Assembly: GCA_030374765.1 (NCBI GenBank)
Contig: JARGXX010000018.1
Coordinates: forward strand, 62,001 to 126,000
Direction of reading: 5' to 3'
DNA length: 64,000 nucleotides
Source of the DNA: Agarophyton chilense
Taxonomy: Eukaryota > Rhodophyta > Florideophyceae > Gracilariales > Gracilariaceae
This document shows positions 43,570 to 54,238 of this stretch, piece after piece (positions within the stretch are counted from its first letter, which is position 1; each line of letters starts with the position of its first letter). The position numbers and the translations under genes were made by a program. The notes beneath the pieces are model-generated. The model did not search any database. It was not told the DNA's origin and worked only from the letters and a program-made list of their open reading frames with translations.

Positions 43570-46500
43570 TCAATCTTTTATAGTTGAGCCGGCGACGATG
43601 TGTTGACTGAGGTTATGCCTTGAGACCAGCTGATCAAAATCGACTCTTATAGGAAGCAACGTAATATTTTGCTGCACTGGATGGTTCTCTGCATACTTGT
43701 CCTCGTCCAATGTCATGAAAACATCATCATGAAGATGTCCAGGCCTCCTAGTGTAAGGCTTGAGGCGTCTGGCGTGCACACCCTGTCGAGTGTATCGTTG
43801 GTTCGGTGAGACCAGAACATATTTAGGATGCATGGCCTTTACCACGCGGCACGGCCCATAGAATTTGGACTCGAAAGCAGACCACTTCACATTCGGACTC
43901 AAGGCTTTTCCATGGATAACCAAAACTTCATCTCCTACCTTGAAATGATGGTTATATTTTGTATCATCTTCTCTTTGCGGCTGCTTGTCAACTCTGGCTG
44001 CACGAGTGATATTACCAGCCATAACTTCATGTCTCCGACTGTCTGGCGTGGAGTGGTCGATGAGCGGAAGCGGGTCTTCAATATGCATTCTAGGCGGTAT
44101 TCCATACAAAAGCTCAAACGGTGAAGCTCCTCCAATCATCTTGCGGCGCCTGTAGCCAAAAAGAACATCCTCTAAAACCTCGTCCCAATCCTTTTTCTTG
44201 TCAAATACCATCTTACCAATTGCTTTCTTGATTGTACCCACCACGCGCTCCGCCCTACCATTCGACATAGGGGCGTATGCCAGAACTGGTCGAAGAGAGA
44301 TTCCCTTTTGCTGCATGAATTTCTTGACAATTTCTGCTTTGAACGCAGTGAATTATCCGATACTATGGTCAACGGTGGTCCAAATGGAGCAACAATTTGA
44401 GAATGAACGAAATCCAACACGACTGAAGCCGTTTGAGACTTGGTAGCTATGGCGATCGGCCATCCAGTTAGGTGTTCGACGCCAATCAATATGAAACGGT
44501 TTTCTAGCTTAGACCGAGGCAGTCGAACAGCAAAGTCTATGGAAAACGTTGCGAAAAGACTTGTCAGTGGAGCCTTCTGATTCGATCGATAATGAAGCAA
44601 TGGAGAAATGCGCTGGCAGCCTTCACAACTTCGAACATATCCAACTATATCAGAGAACATCTGGGGCCACCAAAACCGATCACGAATAAAGTTCTTAGTA
44701 GATTCGAGACCCCAGTGCCCAATATCATCATGAAATGATTTCATAATTCCTCGACGCTCTTCTTCAGGGGAGACAATTCGTAGTCCATTCTTCGTGCGGC
44801 GAAAGAGCTGAGATTCCCAGACATAGAAGTTTTTGGCGTTTCTCTTCACAATAGCTCGCTGTTTCGGATCACGCTCCCCCAAAGACAGGTTGGTGAGATA
44901 GCGCCCGATGTCCGCACAAAAAGGATCAAGATTGCCAAAAATGTTTTCTTCACTATTGTTTTCAGCAAAATTGCAGTCCAAAATTTTCGGCGCATCTCCT
45001 TTCGCATATCTTGAGAGATAATCTGCCGCTGCATTGGCCTTTCCGGGCCGATAGACGATCTCAAACTTATACTCGGCCGAAAGATCGAGCCATCGGGCCA
45101 GGCGTCCATGAATATCTTTGTTCTTGAACGCGTAGCTAAGTGCCTGGTGATCCGTAACGAGCTGGAATGGCTTTGCTCCAAGAAGGTATAAACGAAACTT
45201 TTTCAAAGCAAAAACAACTGCCAGAGCCTCTTTCTCACATACAGAATAGTTTCGCTCAGCTGCATTCATGGTTCGGCTGGCATACTGAATTGGGTGAAAC
45301 ATCCCGTCTTCCTTCTTCTGTGCCAATACGGCTCCAAGGGCCAAGCAAGATGAGTCCGTCTCCACTCTAAATGGAGATTCAAAGTCTGGAAAGGCCAGCA
45401 CCGGCGGTGATGCGAGCTTCTTTTTCAATGCCAAAAAAGCTTCCATCATTTCTGGGGTGAAGGCCAACTTTTGCTTCCCAGATGTAGCCGCATGGAGTGG
45501 GGCGGAGGTCTTCGCAAATTCTTTGATGAACCGGCGGTAGTAGCTGGCCAATCCAAAAAAACTTCGAAGTTCTGTGGTCGTGGTCGGGACTTGAGCTTCT
45601 TGGATCAAAGAAATCTTTTTCATATCCACTGAGACTCCTGACTCATCAATGATGTGACCCAAAAGCGAGATACGAGGGCGTGCAAACTCACACTTCGAAA
45701 CCTTAATCTTCAAGCCATAGCTGGAAATGATCTTGATTACTTCAGAGACGTGCTGAACATGTTCCCCCAATGTTCTAGAGAATATTACAACATCATCAAT
45801 ATAAACCCGAGCGAAGGGGATTTTCCCGAGAACCGAGTCCATCATTCTCTGAAACTCGGCTGGGGCATTCATCAATCCAAAAGGCATGACTTCAAACTGA
45901 AAAGTTCCCTGGCGGCAGATTAAAGTGGTCATTTCTTTGCATTTTGCGGACATTCGAATCTGCCAATAACCAGAAAACAAGTCCAATGTAGTAAAGAAGC
46001 AACATCCACCTCAATCGTCAAAGATCTGATCCATATGTGGGAGTGGCCAGCGGTCCGGCTTCATGTTCTCGTTCAGAGTGCCATAGTCCACGCAAAACCT
46101 CGGGTTCCCATCCTTCTTCATGGCTATTACGACCGGAAAGGCCCATGCAGAAGAGCAGGGGCGGATGATCCCGGCTTCCAACATGCGGTCGACTTCCTTC
46201 CGAAACACGTCATTGTACTTTGGCGGCAACCTTCTGACGCGAAATTGAATGGGCTTATCAATTGTTACTTCGAAATCATGCATAATCGGAACGTCAGAAG
46301 GGCGCAAGTCGTGCAAAGACCATGCGATCACATTTGAGTCCAAAAGAATATCGGTAATTTTCATCTGAGGGGATTCGGTGAGATGAATCAACTTCGACAG
46401 GACTTTATCATGCGATCCAATTGTGGAGAGTGCGCGATCCAATAAGCGGCCAACTGATTCTGATTCGCTCTGATTGCTTCTGTCAGCTGACTTCTGCAAA

Positions 46501-49349
46501 TGTGAAGATCTGCAAAAGGGTTCGTGGGGAATACGATTGCAACTAAGACAGTGGCGTACGAAGCCATGAGAGTCTGCTTCTTCTACGTCTGTCTCCTCCC
46601 CGTTTTCCTGTTGTCCATTCTGTCTGTTCTCTTTATCGATTTGCGGGTTTGAACCTTCTAAAAATGCTTCATTTCCAATATCTGGTGGCTCTTGAACAAC
46701 GTATTCATCTTGCCGGAGCTCTTCCTCGAACTCAAGAAGATATCCTCCGTCTTCGTCATCATTAATAAGTCCCCTACGTCCTGGTGTTAGTATCGAAGGG
46801 TCGATCGGGGGTCCATATTCGTGCCGCCTAAGGCGGACTCTAATGTCAACATGTTCTCTTCCGGCTGTTTCATCTTGAGCATGAAGCACAATGATCTCGT
46901 TGCGTATAGGGATTGTGAGGATAGGGTCGCGGTAAAGCGGGATTCCAACTTCTCCAGCCTCTTCGTCATCTTCACCATCTTCATCTTCTTCATCATCATC
47001 TTCATTTTCTTCATCGTCTTCATCATCATCTTCACCTTCTTCATCATCATCTTCATTTTCTTCATCGTCTTCATCATCATCTTCATCTTCTTCATCATCA
47101 TCCGACTGACTGTCGTCATTTGCTTCGACTACTTCTCGTTCAGGGCTGACGCTGACTGCCGTCTGCGCACTTTGGAAAGAGAACGTATTGGGGCCGCTAT
47201 CCTCGTCACTAGAGGCGTTTTCCTCGGCATCTTCAAATCTGCGGTCATCATCTCGAACGGGTGACTGAGCCTGGGAGGCTACTTCGTAACTATCATCCGA
47301 CTTGACTCGAAAAGCCGGACCATTCGGGGCCAAAGCTCGTATGGGGATTCGGATTCGGATGGGGCCTGTGACGTCATCATTTTGAGGCTCTCCCACACTG
47401 TCATGGTCTTCACCTGTACTCTCTTCTGGATCGGGAGGGTTTTCCTGTGTGGGTGCTTCTTCATCAACTGCAACGAGGGTGACATCTGCGTTTATTTCCG
47501 CTGATTGGTCCATGATTATCTCGACAAAGTCTGCGTCTCCCACCTCCACCGAATCGGATGGAACCGCATCTGAGTCAGATGTGAAGTCTATGCTATCAGT
47601 GTCAGAAAGTGGGGCCTTGTCATCGTAATTTATTGAAACTTCTTGCGCGCCAAGATCGATGCATGCATGTAACTTCTCTAATGTTGGACAGCCAATTATG
47701 ACGTCAAATGGCGGTTTCTGAATGACAAGAAAGTCAAGCGGAACCCTCACGTTGTCAAATCGAACGGGCACGTCAGTCAACATGCCGACCACGACAGCTA
47801 TGCTTCCGTCGGCGACTTTGATCTTTCTGTCGATCGCTTTCGGCTCCAAGGACAACACATCAGCTAATTCTGCGGACATAATGTTAGGTATGGCTCCAGA
47901 GTCTAATAATGCTTGGGTTGTAGTGCCATAGACCTTGATTGACACCACCTTTAGTCTGCGCTCGTCCTTAGGTACCTGGGCTGCATTAACCCTTCGACAA
48001 GAATGGTTTCCTGAAATAATTATACGGAGGTCTTTCTTCGCCACGTCAGCATCTCCGCGGATCAGTTGTCCAAAGGTCAGTTCAGATGGCGCATTGGCTA
48101 ATTCTTCCAGAACGTTGTACTTACCTGTGAGCTCCTCAAACATCGTTTTACTCGAGGGCTTCTTAGAAGACGTTTTCCTTGCTTTCTCTGAGCGCTTGCC
48201 TGTACCAGTGACGTCACCCTGGGGCCTGACTGCCCTAGACTGTGGGTTGGAATTCAGAAGGGAGCGTATTCCCATCCGATCTTCCGTTCTGATCTGTTTC
48301 GGAATGGGAGCCCCCTCCGCGTTTCTCTTTGTCACCGTAACCGGTTCTTCTTGCTCCAGATCGCCCACGGTGACAACTGACACTTGACTCGGTTTCTGTT
48401 GCTCTTCTACAGCGGCCTCCCGGGCCCTACCCTTCCAACGTTCTTCTTGCTGAGATTCACTCTTTGCTCCATCGAATCCAGCTCGCTTGTCCTGGTTAGG
48501 GTTTCGGACCCAACAGTTTACAATTGAATGACCATTCTTGCCGCAGCGTCCGCACCTTGTGTCGCGGTGTCGATTGAGTAGACAACGGGTGGAATAATGG
48601 CCAGGCTTCTGGCAATACGTGCAGAGTCGATCTTCGTCTTTATTGGCTTGAGAAGCGGGCGTCTGGGACTTCTTCACAAATAATGCCAGCTTGGAAAGCT
48701 GTTCTGCAAGCTGGTCTACCTTCTCTTCCATCTGAGGGGCTTCCGGAGTTTTGCTTCTAGAGATCACTTTCTTCGGTGGGGGACTCATGTTGAATGGGTG
48801 ATGATCTCCCAGGATCTTCTTTCCAGAAACAAATTCTTTCACAAGCGACTTCAGAGTTCTGTAATCGGAAGCTCCACGGAATACCACGAATTGAGCGAGA
48901 TCCGCGCACTGCATGACAGCGTTTCTCAGCAGTCCAAATCGAGCCTTCTCGTTGAATCCGGCTCTCTCGAACGAATCGTCCATGCTTTTCATCGATCCCA
49001 ACAGATCACTGTATGAAAAGCTTGCACTAACTGCTTTTCTTATATGTTCCTCGGGCTCTTCCGGTACTCCAAATCGATCCAAAAACACTTTGTTCACGAT
49101 CCCATAATCTCTTGCATCCTCCGTCAAGTCTCCCTCCGAGGCAAACGTCTCATAGTAGAACTCAAATGCAGCACCCTCCAGGAATCCGAGAAAATCAAGA
49201 GCGCGGTCTTCGTCACATTTTCCACGAGTTGCGAAATTCTCATAAAAGAAAAGAAACTTGCGAATATCAACGCCAAATCCATCAAAGTGGCTCAATCCAG
49301 GAACATCAGAGGAGCTTGGGCCTCCTCGAGAGTTCCGTGTGAACGTCAT
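43570..49349 (-). pseudogene. Gypsy D Gag-Pol, one stop and one frameshift
   Basis: The frame starts at ATG 49349, the only in-frame ATG before the Gag core (FDGFGVDIRKFLFFYENFA). It then shows two zinc knuckles (CTYCQKPGHYSTRC; CGRCGKNGHSIVNC), protease (LLDSGAIPN) and a long acidic linker (about 47110-46960). RT starts near 46.2 kb (MLEAGIIRPCSS). A single TGA at 46011-46013 interrupts RT, which then continues in frame (LDLFSGYWQIRM, YIDDVVIFS). RNase H has ETDSS, EKEALAVVFAL and TDHQALSY. The integrase has H-x-H and CEGCQRIS, core D (SIDFAV) and D (VSDN). A 1-2 base indel near 44350 shifts frame before the final E (GRAERV). A GPY-like tail (KFYGPCRVV) ends the protein. Confidence 0.92.
46988..47089 (-). 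repeat. 51-bp tandem repeat coding an acidic tract
   Basis: Two tandem 51-bp units (46988-47038, 47039-47089) encode a 17-residue Asp/Glu/Asn repeat in the linker between protease and RT of gypsy D. The unit length is a multiple of three, so the frame is kept. Confidence 0.85.
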
Positions 49350-49928
49350 GTCCGTAGATCAGGAAAGGACACAACGCGGGTGGCAACAACCCAAGGGGAC
49401 ACAGGCAAATAGTAATGCTCTCGAGAGTACCAGCCCTACAGAGGGCAGGAATAGTATGTCAAAGACGCGGCAAGAGAAGAAACAAGTGCAATTGATAGGT
49501 AGAACGTGAACCCAAATAGATGATGACAAGGTGGCAGGCAAAAACAAAGATATAAAAGTGATACGAGGATAGAAAAGGGAAAGGCCTACGCTACAGGTTG
49601 AAACTTTTATTGATGAGGTGGGGTGAGTCGAGGTGACATGACCAGAGTTGGTTGGAGCCGACCGGAGCCCGCCTTTTATAGACGATTTTCCGGCCGGCCG
49701 GCGCGCGAATTCGTGCGCCGCCCGATGCACGACTATGTTCTGGAACCTTATTGACGCAGAACGCACTTGCGTTGCGCAACAAGCGTGCGGTATCTAATAA
49801 TTTGTATTTCTACTCTGAAATAAACAGATTATTTCTTTATATCCATCCTTCCATTCAGCCTACGTGCAACCTTTAATTTGCCAGCGATGTTGCACGTGCC
49901 ACGCACCCGCGCCAAAACCGCCACCACA
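49338..49928 (-). repeat. 5' LTR of gypsy D
   Basis: 591 bp, matching the copy at 42557 apart from about 13 substitutions and a 3-bp indel. The gag ATG (49347-49349) lies inside its last 12 bases. No tRNA-type TGG primer site is seen directly after it. Confidence 0.93.
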
Positions 49929-49933
49929 TGAAG

Positions 49934-50524
49934 CAAATCCAAAAGCAGGTGCATCCAAAGGGCGTCTTCCAAGAATGGGCACAATGACCAAGAGCTAAAC
50001 GTGGACCAATAAAGCAGAGCGAGAAAGTACTGTAATGCTGTGTGTCCAGAAAAATGGTAAAAATGTAATATGATACCACCTCCATACTTTCTCTGTTGGA
50101 TGCTTCGCATAGTAAGTAGATTGTTAACCCTGGCAATGAGATGCGTAAAACAATCACGTTGCAGTCGCTTTGCGTCCGTCTACTCTCTACACAATTGCAC
50201 ATTCCCGCGTGGGCCACACCACCCATGGCGACCATACGAGGATGATGCCGTGTAGTCGTGTGATAACCTGATATATGTACTGTCGTACATACGGAAACGC
50301 ACTTTCCAAAGTTACAGTACGTAGTGCAGATGGAAAACTTCACATATCACAAATACAATTGTTTCTCTATCCATCTACAAATTCTGCCCATGTCTCCATT
50401 TGCAAAAAAAAGTATAAACACTTGGGAGGCATCATCACCGCATACAGTCTCGTCATTCCTAACGCTCCGGTGGCTGCCCTACTTCGAACACCACGTATCG
50501 CACTTCTTGCTTTCGGCTAGTTTG
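49934..50524. other. Upstream intergenic region
   Basis: Unassigned sequence between gypsy D and the promoter of the DUF1254 gene. ORFs of 60-160 codons here overlap the LTR or each other and show no motif. Confidence 0.5.
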
Positions 50525-50532
50525 TATAAATA
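50525..50532 (+). promoter_or_regulatory. TATA box of the DUF1254 gene
   Basis: TATAAATA lies about 137 bp upstream of the start codon, leaving a leader of roughly 110 nt if transcription begins about 30 nt downstream. It is the best TATA match in the region. Confidence 0.5.
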
Positions 50533-50561
50533 GTAGGCCGTTTCTCAACTCGACAAACAAA

Positions 50562-50582
50562 ATGTTGAATCCACCGCAATAA
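50562..50582 (+). CDS. Upstream ORF of 6 codons in the leader
   Basis: ATG at 50562 opens a six-residue ORF (MLNPPQ) ending at TAA 50580-50582, 86 bp before the main ATG. If the leader starts near 50555, ribosomes would meet it first. Its effect is unknown. Confidence 0.3.
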   Translation: MLNPPQ

Positions 50583-50668
50583 CTTCAGACCTCTACATCC
50601 AGTGTTTCCCATCTGAGCACCCTCCAAACTACCGTAGAACGCAGGCAGAACAAGCTCCACCAGCATCA

Positions 50669-52153
50669 ATGGCCAACATCGTGAGTGACGCAATCGCTGA
50701 AGAGGAGTTCGCGTACGCCATTGGTATTCAGATATACACCTTCGCTCAGCCGTTGCTAATTTGCGAGCGCGAACGCAACATTCGTCTTAACCCTCCAGAT
50801 TTCAATGGCCAGCTAGGTCTTGCTCCGGTGGCCTGCCTCAATGATATTGGCCATATGGAAAACGTCTCCACTGCAGATGATGTCGTACCCTACATGCCGA
50901 ACTGCGATACTGTGTACAGTGCTGCGTATATTGAGCTCGTGGATGAGCCTATCGTGCTTACGGCGCCCACCATCACAGATCGCTACTGGAGCATCCAGCT
51001 TGCTGACTGCTACGCGACAAATGTGGCGTACATAGGCACGCGGGCCACGAATGGAGAGGGTGGCAACTTCATTCTTGTAGGCCCGAATTATGACGGAGAC
51101 CTACCCTCTGACATGCCTGTTCAGAAATTGGACTACAACTCCTGTATGTTCTTCCTTCGCATTGCTCCGCTGGTTGGCGTAAACATTGATGAGGAGAAAG
51201 ATTTGGCCAAGATTCATGAGTACCAAAAACAGTTTTATCTCACGTCACTAAGCAATTGGAAGATGAATAATATTGGCGTGGCGGCTGTGCCAGAGAGTGT
51301 CAAAACGCGCCCACAGTACATCGGAGATCTGGCGTACTACCAGATTGTCGCAGATTTATTCATCGAGAACCCGCCTATCAGTGCCCACGACGCGCAGACC
51401 GTGACATACAAGTATGTAGGACTGGAAGTGGGCCAGAAATTCGACCCAGATTCCATCTCGGAGGGCATTCGCGCCGGGCTAGTTCGCGCTGCAAACATGG
51501 GAAGAAAGATTATGGACTGGCAGGTGAATCATACCGACGGTCAGCTTAGCACGCGGTGGAAGTTGGTGGAGGAAGGGTGTTACGGGTATAACTACCCGCC
51601 CCGGGCCAAGGGGGCGCTAGGGGGTCTTCTGGTGCACGACTGGGCGGAGGCAGAATACTTCATGACGGTAGAGAGTACTGTTTTGGACGAAGATGGGAAG
51701 CCGACGGGCGGGGAGCCTTTTGACAGCAAGAACAAGTATGTGATGTACTTTGCAAAAGATCGCATCCCGAAAGTGAACACAGCCAAAAAAGCGTTCTGGT
51801 CGGTCACGGCGTACGGGCCGGACAAGCAGCTGGTGCCTAACGACAAGCGCCGGTATTCGGTCGGTGACCGCACTCTAATTCCGGACAAGGACGGGGGGAT
51901 CACAATCTACCTGCAACGCGATGACCCCAAAGGTGAAGTGGGCGACCCAAACGCCTCAAATAATTGGCTGCCTATCCCGCACGACGACGGGGATATGTTC
52001 AAATTGTTGCTTCGTATCTACATCCCACGGCATGTATCCCTCCACCCGGTGCCGCCGGAAAGGTTCGCTCCGCCGGTCTTGTTGCGAGAGAGTGCTTCGG
52101 TTCGCGCGATGCTTCAGAGCAAATCTCCGATGTGCCATTGTGATGACAAGTAG
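50669..52153 (+). CDS. DUF1254/DUF1214 domain protein, single exon
   Basis: This is the one intact host-type gene: 494 codons, no intron, GC-richer than its surroundings. The N-terminal half fits DUF1254 (about residues 60-200): PNCDTVYSAAYIELVDEPIV, RYWSIQLADCYATNVAYIG and a glycine-rich FILVGPNYDGD. The C-terminal half fits DUF1214 (about residues 340-460): KAFWSVTAYGPDKQLVPN, RYSVGDRT, DGGITIYLQ, NNWLPIP and LLLRIYIP. In the whole-length arrangement this matches proteins known mainly from bacteria and some algae and fungi; the biochemical role is unknown. No signal peptide or membrane segment is seen. The start is the first ATG, downstream of the TATA box and short upstream ORF. A bacterial-type family in a single exon could reflect old transfer, which is inference. 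Confidence 0.9.
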   Translation: MANIVSDAIAEEEFAYAIGIQIYTFAQPLLICERERNIRLNPPDFNGQLGLAPVACLNDIGHMENVSTADDVVPYMPNCDTVYSAAYIELVDEPIVLTAPTITDRYWSIQLADCYATNVAYIGTRATNGEGGNFILVGPNYDGDLPSDMPVQKLDYNSCMFFLRIAPLVGVNIDEEKDLAKIHEYQKQFYLTSLSNWKMNNIGVAAVPESVKTRPQYIGDLAYYQIVADLFIENPPISAHDAQTVTYKYVGLEVGQKFDPDSISEGIRAGLVRAANMGRKIMDWQVNHTDGQLSTRWKLVEEGCYGYNYPPRAKGALGGLLVHDWAEAEYFMTVESTVLDEDGKPTGGEPFDSKNKYVMYFAKDRIPKVNTAKKAFWSVTAYGPDKQLVPNDKRRYSVGDRTLIPDKDGGITIYLQRDDPKGEVGDPNASNNWLPIPHDDGDMFKLLLRIYIPRHVSLHPVPPERFAPPVLLRESASVRAMLQSKSPMCHCDDK

Positions 52154-52524
52154 GTTCGTGTAGAGAATGAATATTTGTGTGTTGCTCGAGTAAGAACGAG
52201 GGAGTGTCACAAAAGGAGTTGATGAGTCTCGATGTTAGATAGACCAATTTATGTTACCGAAGAACAACTCTTTCGCAGTAAATCTATCCGGGGTTTTCAT
52301 GCCGCGCCGCAGAAATGCAACTCTACCGCGGTAAATGGAATCTATCCTTTCCATTTTCTTATTCTTTTCATGTCAAGTTTCTCTAACGGATCTCCGAAAA
52401 GAGGCAGAAGTAAACCTAGTGGAACGCATAGAGTTCCCAGAATGGCTCGTGATTGGTCAGTGAAGGAAAGAATTGGCGCCAATTGCTCATTCCCCAACAA
52501 AAACCTTGCGTCTTTCGCTCTACC

Positions 52525-53393
52525 TCAACATCCCCACCATTTTCCCACTATTCCAATCCCTAGCAAGTGTGGGACGCGGGGGGAACTGGGACGTGCTGGA
52601 GAATGAAACGCTTGCGAAAGCGTGGGTTGCTTGAGGGTAGGCAAGACTGCCTTACTGCGGCGGTATGGGCGAGGGTTGTTGGGAGGCGGAATCTGGGCAG
52701 CGCTCGCAGAGAAAGATTGCAGGTTCAGCGAGCCGGTCGCCGAAGTGGTGTGAACGTTGTCACACTGGCGATGAACCGACGAGATCTTCTCGCACTTCAC
52801 ACTGTCAAAATAATCCGTGGTTGAGGCATCCGTAGCCAAACTGCTGTCAGTTGATGTCGCTTCTAAAACAGACAAACGTGGTCCGTTTTCTACCCCAGAA
52901 TTTGCCAACAGCATAAATGCTGTAAGTGCCTCTGGTAGCTTGGCAGTAATTGACTGGGAGTTGAACTTCGTTGCCTGTGTATCAAAACGATGTTCGAAGT
53001 TGTGGAAAGACTCATCTCTGGCACGCTTGACCTGAAGCAGTGAGATGAAGTTGGAGTATATTTCACTCAAAACGAGTAAGGAGTCTCTCTTGTAGATGGC
53101 TTTCACTATGCTGTCTGCCCCGGCATCTGCAGAAATGTCAGTGTCCGGATTGGTAGAGCGCAAGTTCCTTGCACGTCCGTAGAGCTGCGACTTGAGCATA
53201 TTGCCACGGAGGGGTAGAAACATCTTCTCGGAGTTCCTGTCTGGGAGCCTATCGTGAAATGAGGCCCATAAGTACACTGTATTACGTATTTTTCTTGGTT
53301 ACCCTTCTCGTCTGTCCACGGAACATTCTTGAGACCCCATGAGAATAGAGGGCGGGAGGGGGTTCTGGACTTCAAACCGGTTGCTGGGCCCAT
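52525..53393 (-). pseudogene. Isolated retrotransposon Gag-like fragment
   Basis: Two minus-strand pieces in different frames (53393 to about 53280, then 53277-52525) read as one Gag-like protein: WASFHDRLPDRNSEKMFLPL, MLKSQLYGRARNLRS, a KAIYKRDSLLVLSEIY stretch, then ESFHNFEHRFDTQATKFN and LPEALTAFMLLANSGVE. This is the pattern of a retroelement capsid domain. No protease, RT or LTR accompanies it. A frameshift near 53280 breaks it. It lies 370 bp past the convergent DUF1254 gene. Confidence 0.65.
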
Positions 53394-54175
53394 TTCTTAG
53401 TATTGAACAGTAGTCGGGTATTAATGGAGATCTGAGACAGTGGAGGATCCCGTGTGCTCTTATGGTCTTGTCAGATGCCTATTGTTACCGGCATGGCGGT
53501 TTTTATACAATGTAGATGCCATCTGCATTGTAATACAACTATTGCAGCCGCTGAGTTGTAAGCGGGTATAATGTAGTATCAATTTTTTCGTGTATACTAC
53601 AAAAGTTATCTTGATTCATACAGACGTTTTATAATTTCCATTGGGGAAGCCCGAAAGCAGGTAAAGAATTTCCTGTCCCTGTCTGAGACGACGGTGTGTA
53701 TTGTTCCATGCTTCGAGAAGAAGTGCGTCTCGAAAGGCTGGATGGTTCTTGTGCGGTGGTGGTCTTACTGGTTGGGACGAAGAATGCCATCGACGGAAAT
53801 TTGTCCACGAGCACGAGTATAGCATCGAAACAGTGCTCGGAGACCGGCAGTTCGATGAGGAAGTCGAAGTTGACTATCTCCCAGCACCTGTTCGGGATGC
53901 AACAGAATACAAATGACCAATATGTAGCGGGAAAAATTCATTTCTTATCTAAAACAATGTTGCGAAACTTTAAATGCATCAGCGTTTTCAACTTTTTTTT
54001 ATTCTTCCACTATTGCTTGCTGCAAAACTACATAAACCATACAAACGGACATTTCTATTAAATCTAACTTAAACATATAGGCAACATGAGTCTGCCCTTG
54101 AAACGGAAGAGAACACGGCTTGTAGACTACATACGCTTAGAACTTTTCTTTAAATATTTTTTAAGGAGTTGTAAT

Positions 54176-54238
54176 ATTCAACCATTTTCGGAGGGTATCT
54201 CTCCGAATGATCTTCAGAGTTTGATTCAACCATTTTCG
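54176..54238 (+). repeat. Short direct repeat pair
   Basis: ATTCAACCATTTTCGG occurs at 54176-54191 and 54223-54238, with a small CGGAG/CTCCG inverted repeat between. No function is inferred. Confidence 0.6.

Larger units (their letters stand above)
42557..49928 (-). mobile_element. Ty3/gypsy element D, full length, minus strand
   Basis: This 7372-bp element has LTRs at 42557-43150 and 49338-49928 (about 97% identical by eye, TG...CA) and a duplicated site TGAAG at 42552-42556 and 49929-49933. Reading on the minus strand, the 5' LTR is the right copy. Gag and pol are in one frame apart from one stop and one frameshift, and a small extra ORF follows pol. No chromodomain is seen. Confidence 0.95.

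Noticed and set aside
46011-46013. Programmed TGA readthrough in element D pol
   Set aside because: The stop falls inside the RT domain, where a regulated break would be pointless. A point mutation is simpler.
46821-47264. Phe/Ile-rich 147-codon plus-strand ORF
   Set aside because: It is the reverse reading of the Asp/Glu tract of element D, whose GAT/GAA codons avoid stops in several frames.
52232-52606. 124-codon plus-strand ORF after the DUF1254 gene
   Set aside because: No motif, and it overlaps the Gag-like fragment on the other strand, which has clear family pattern.
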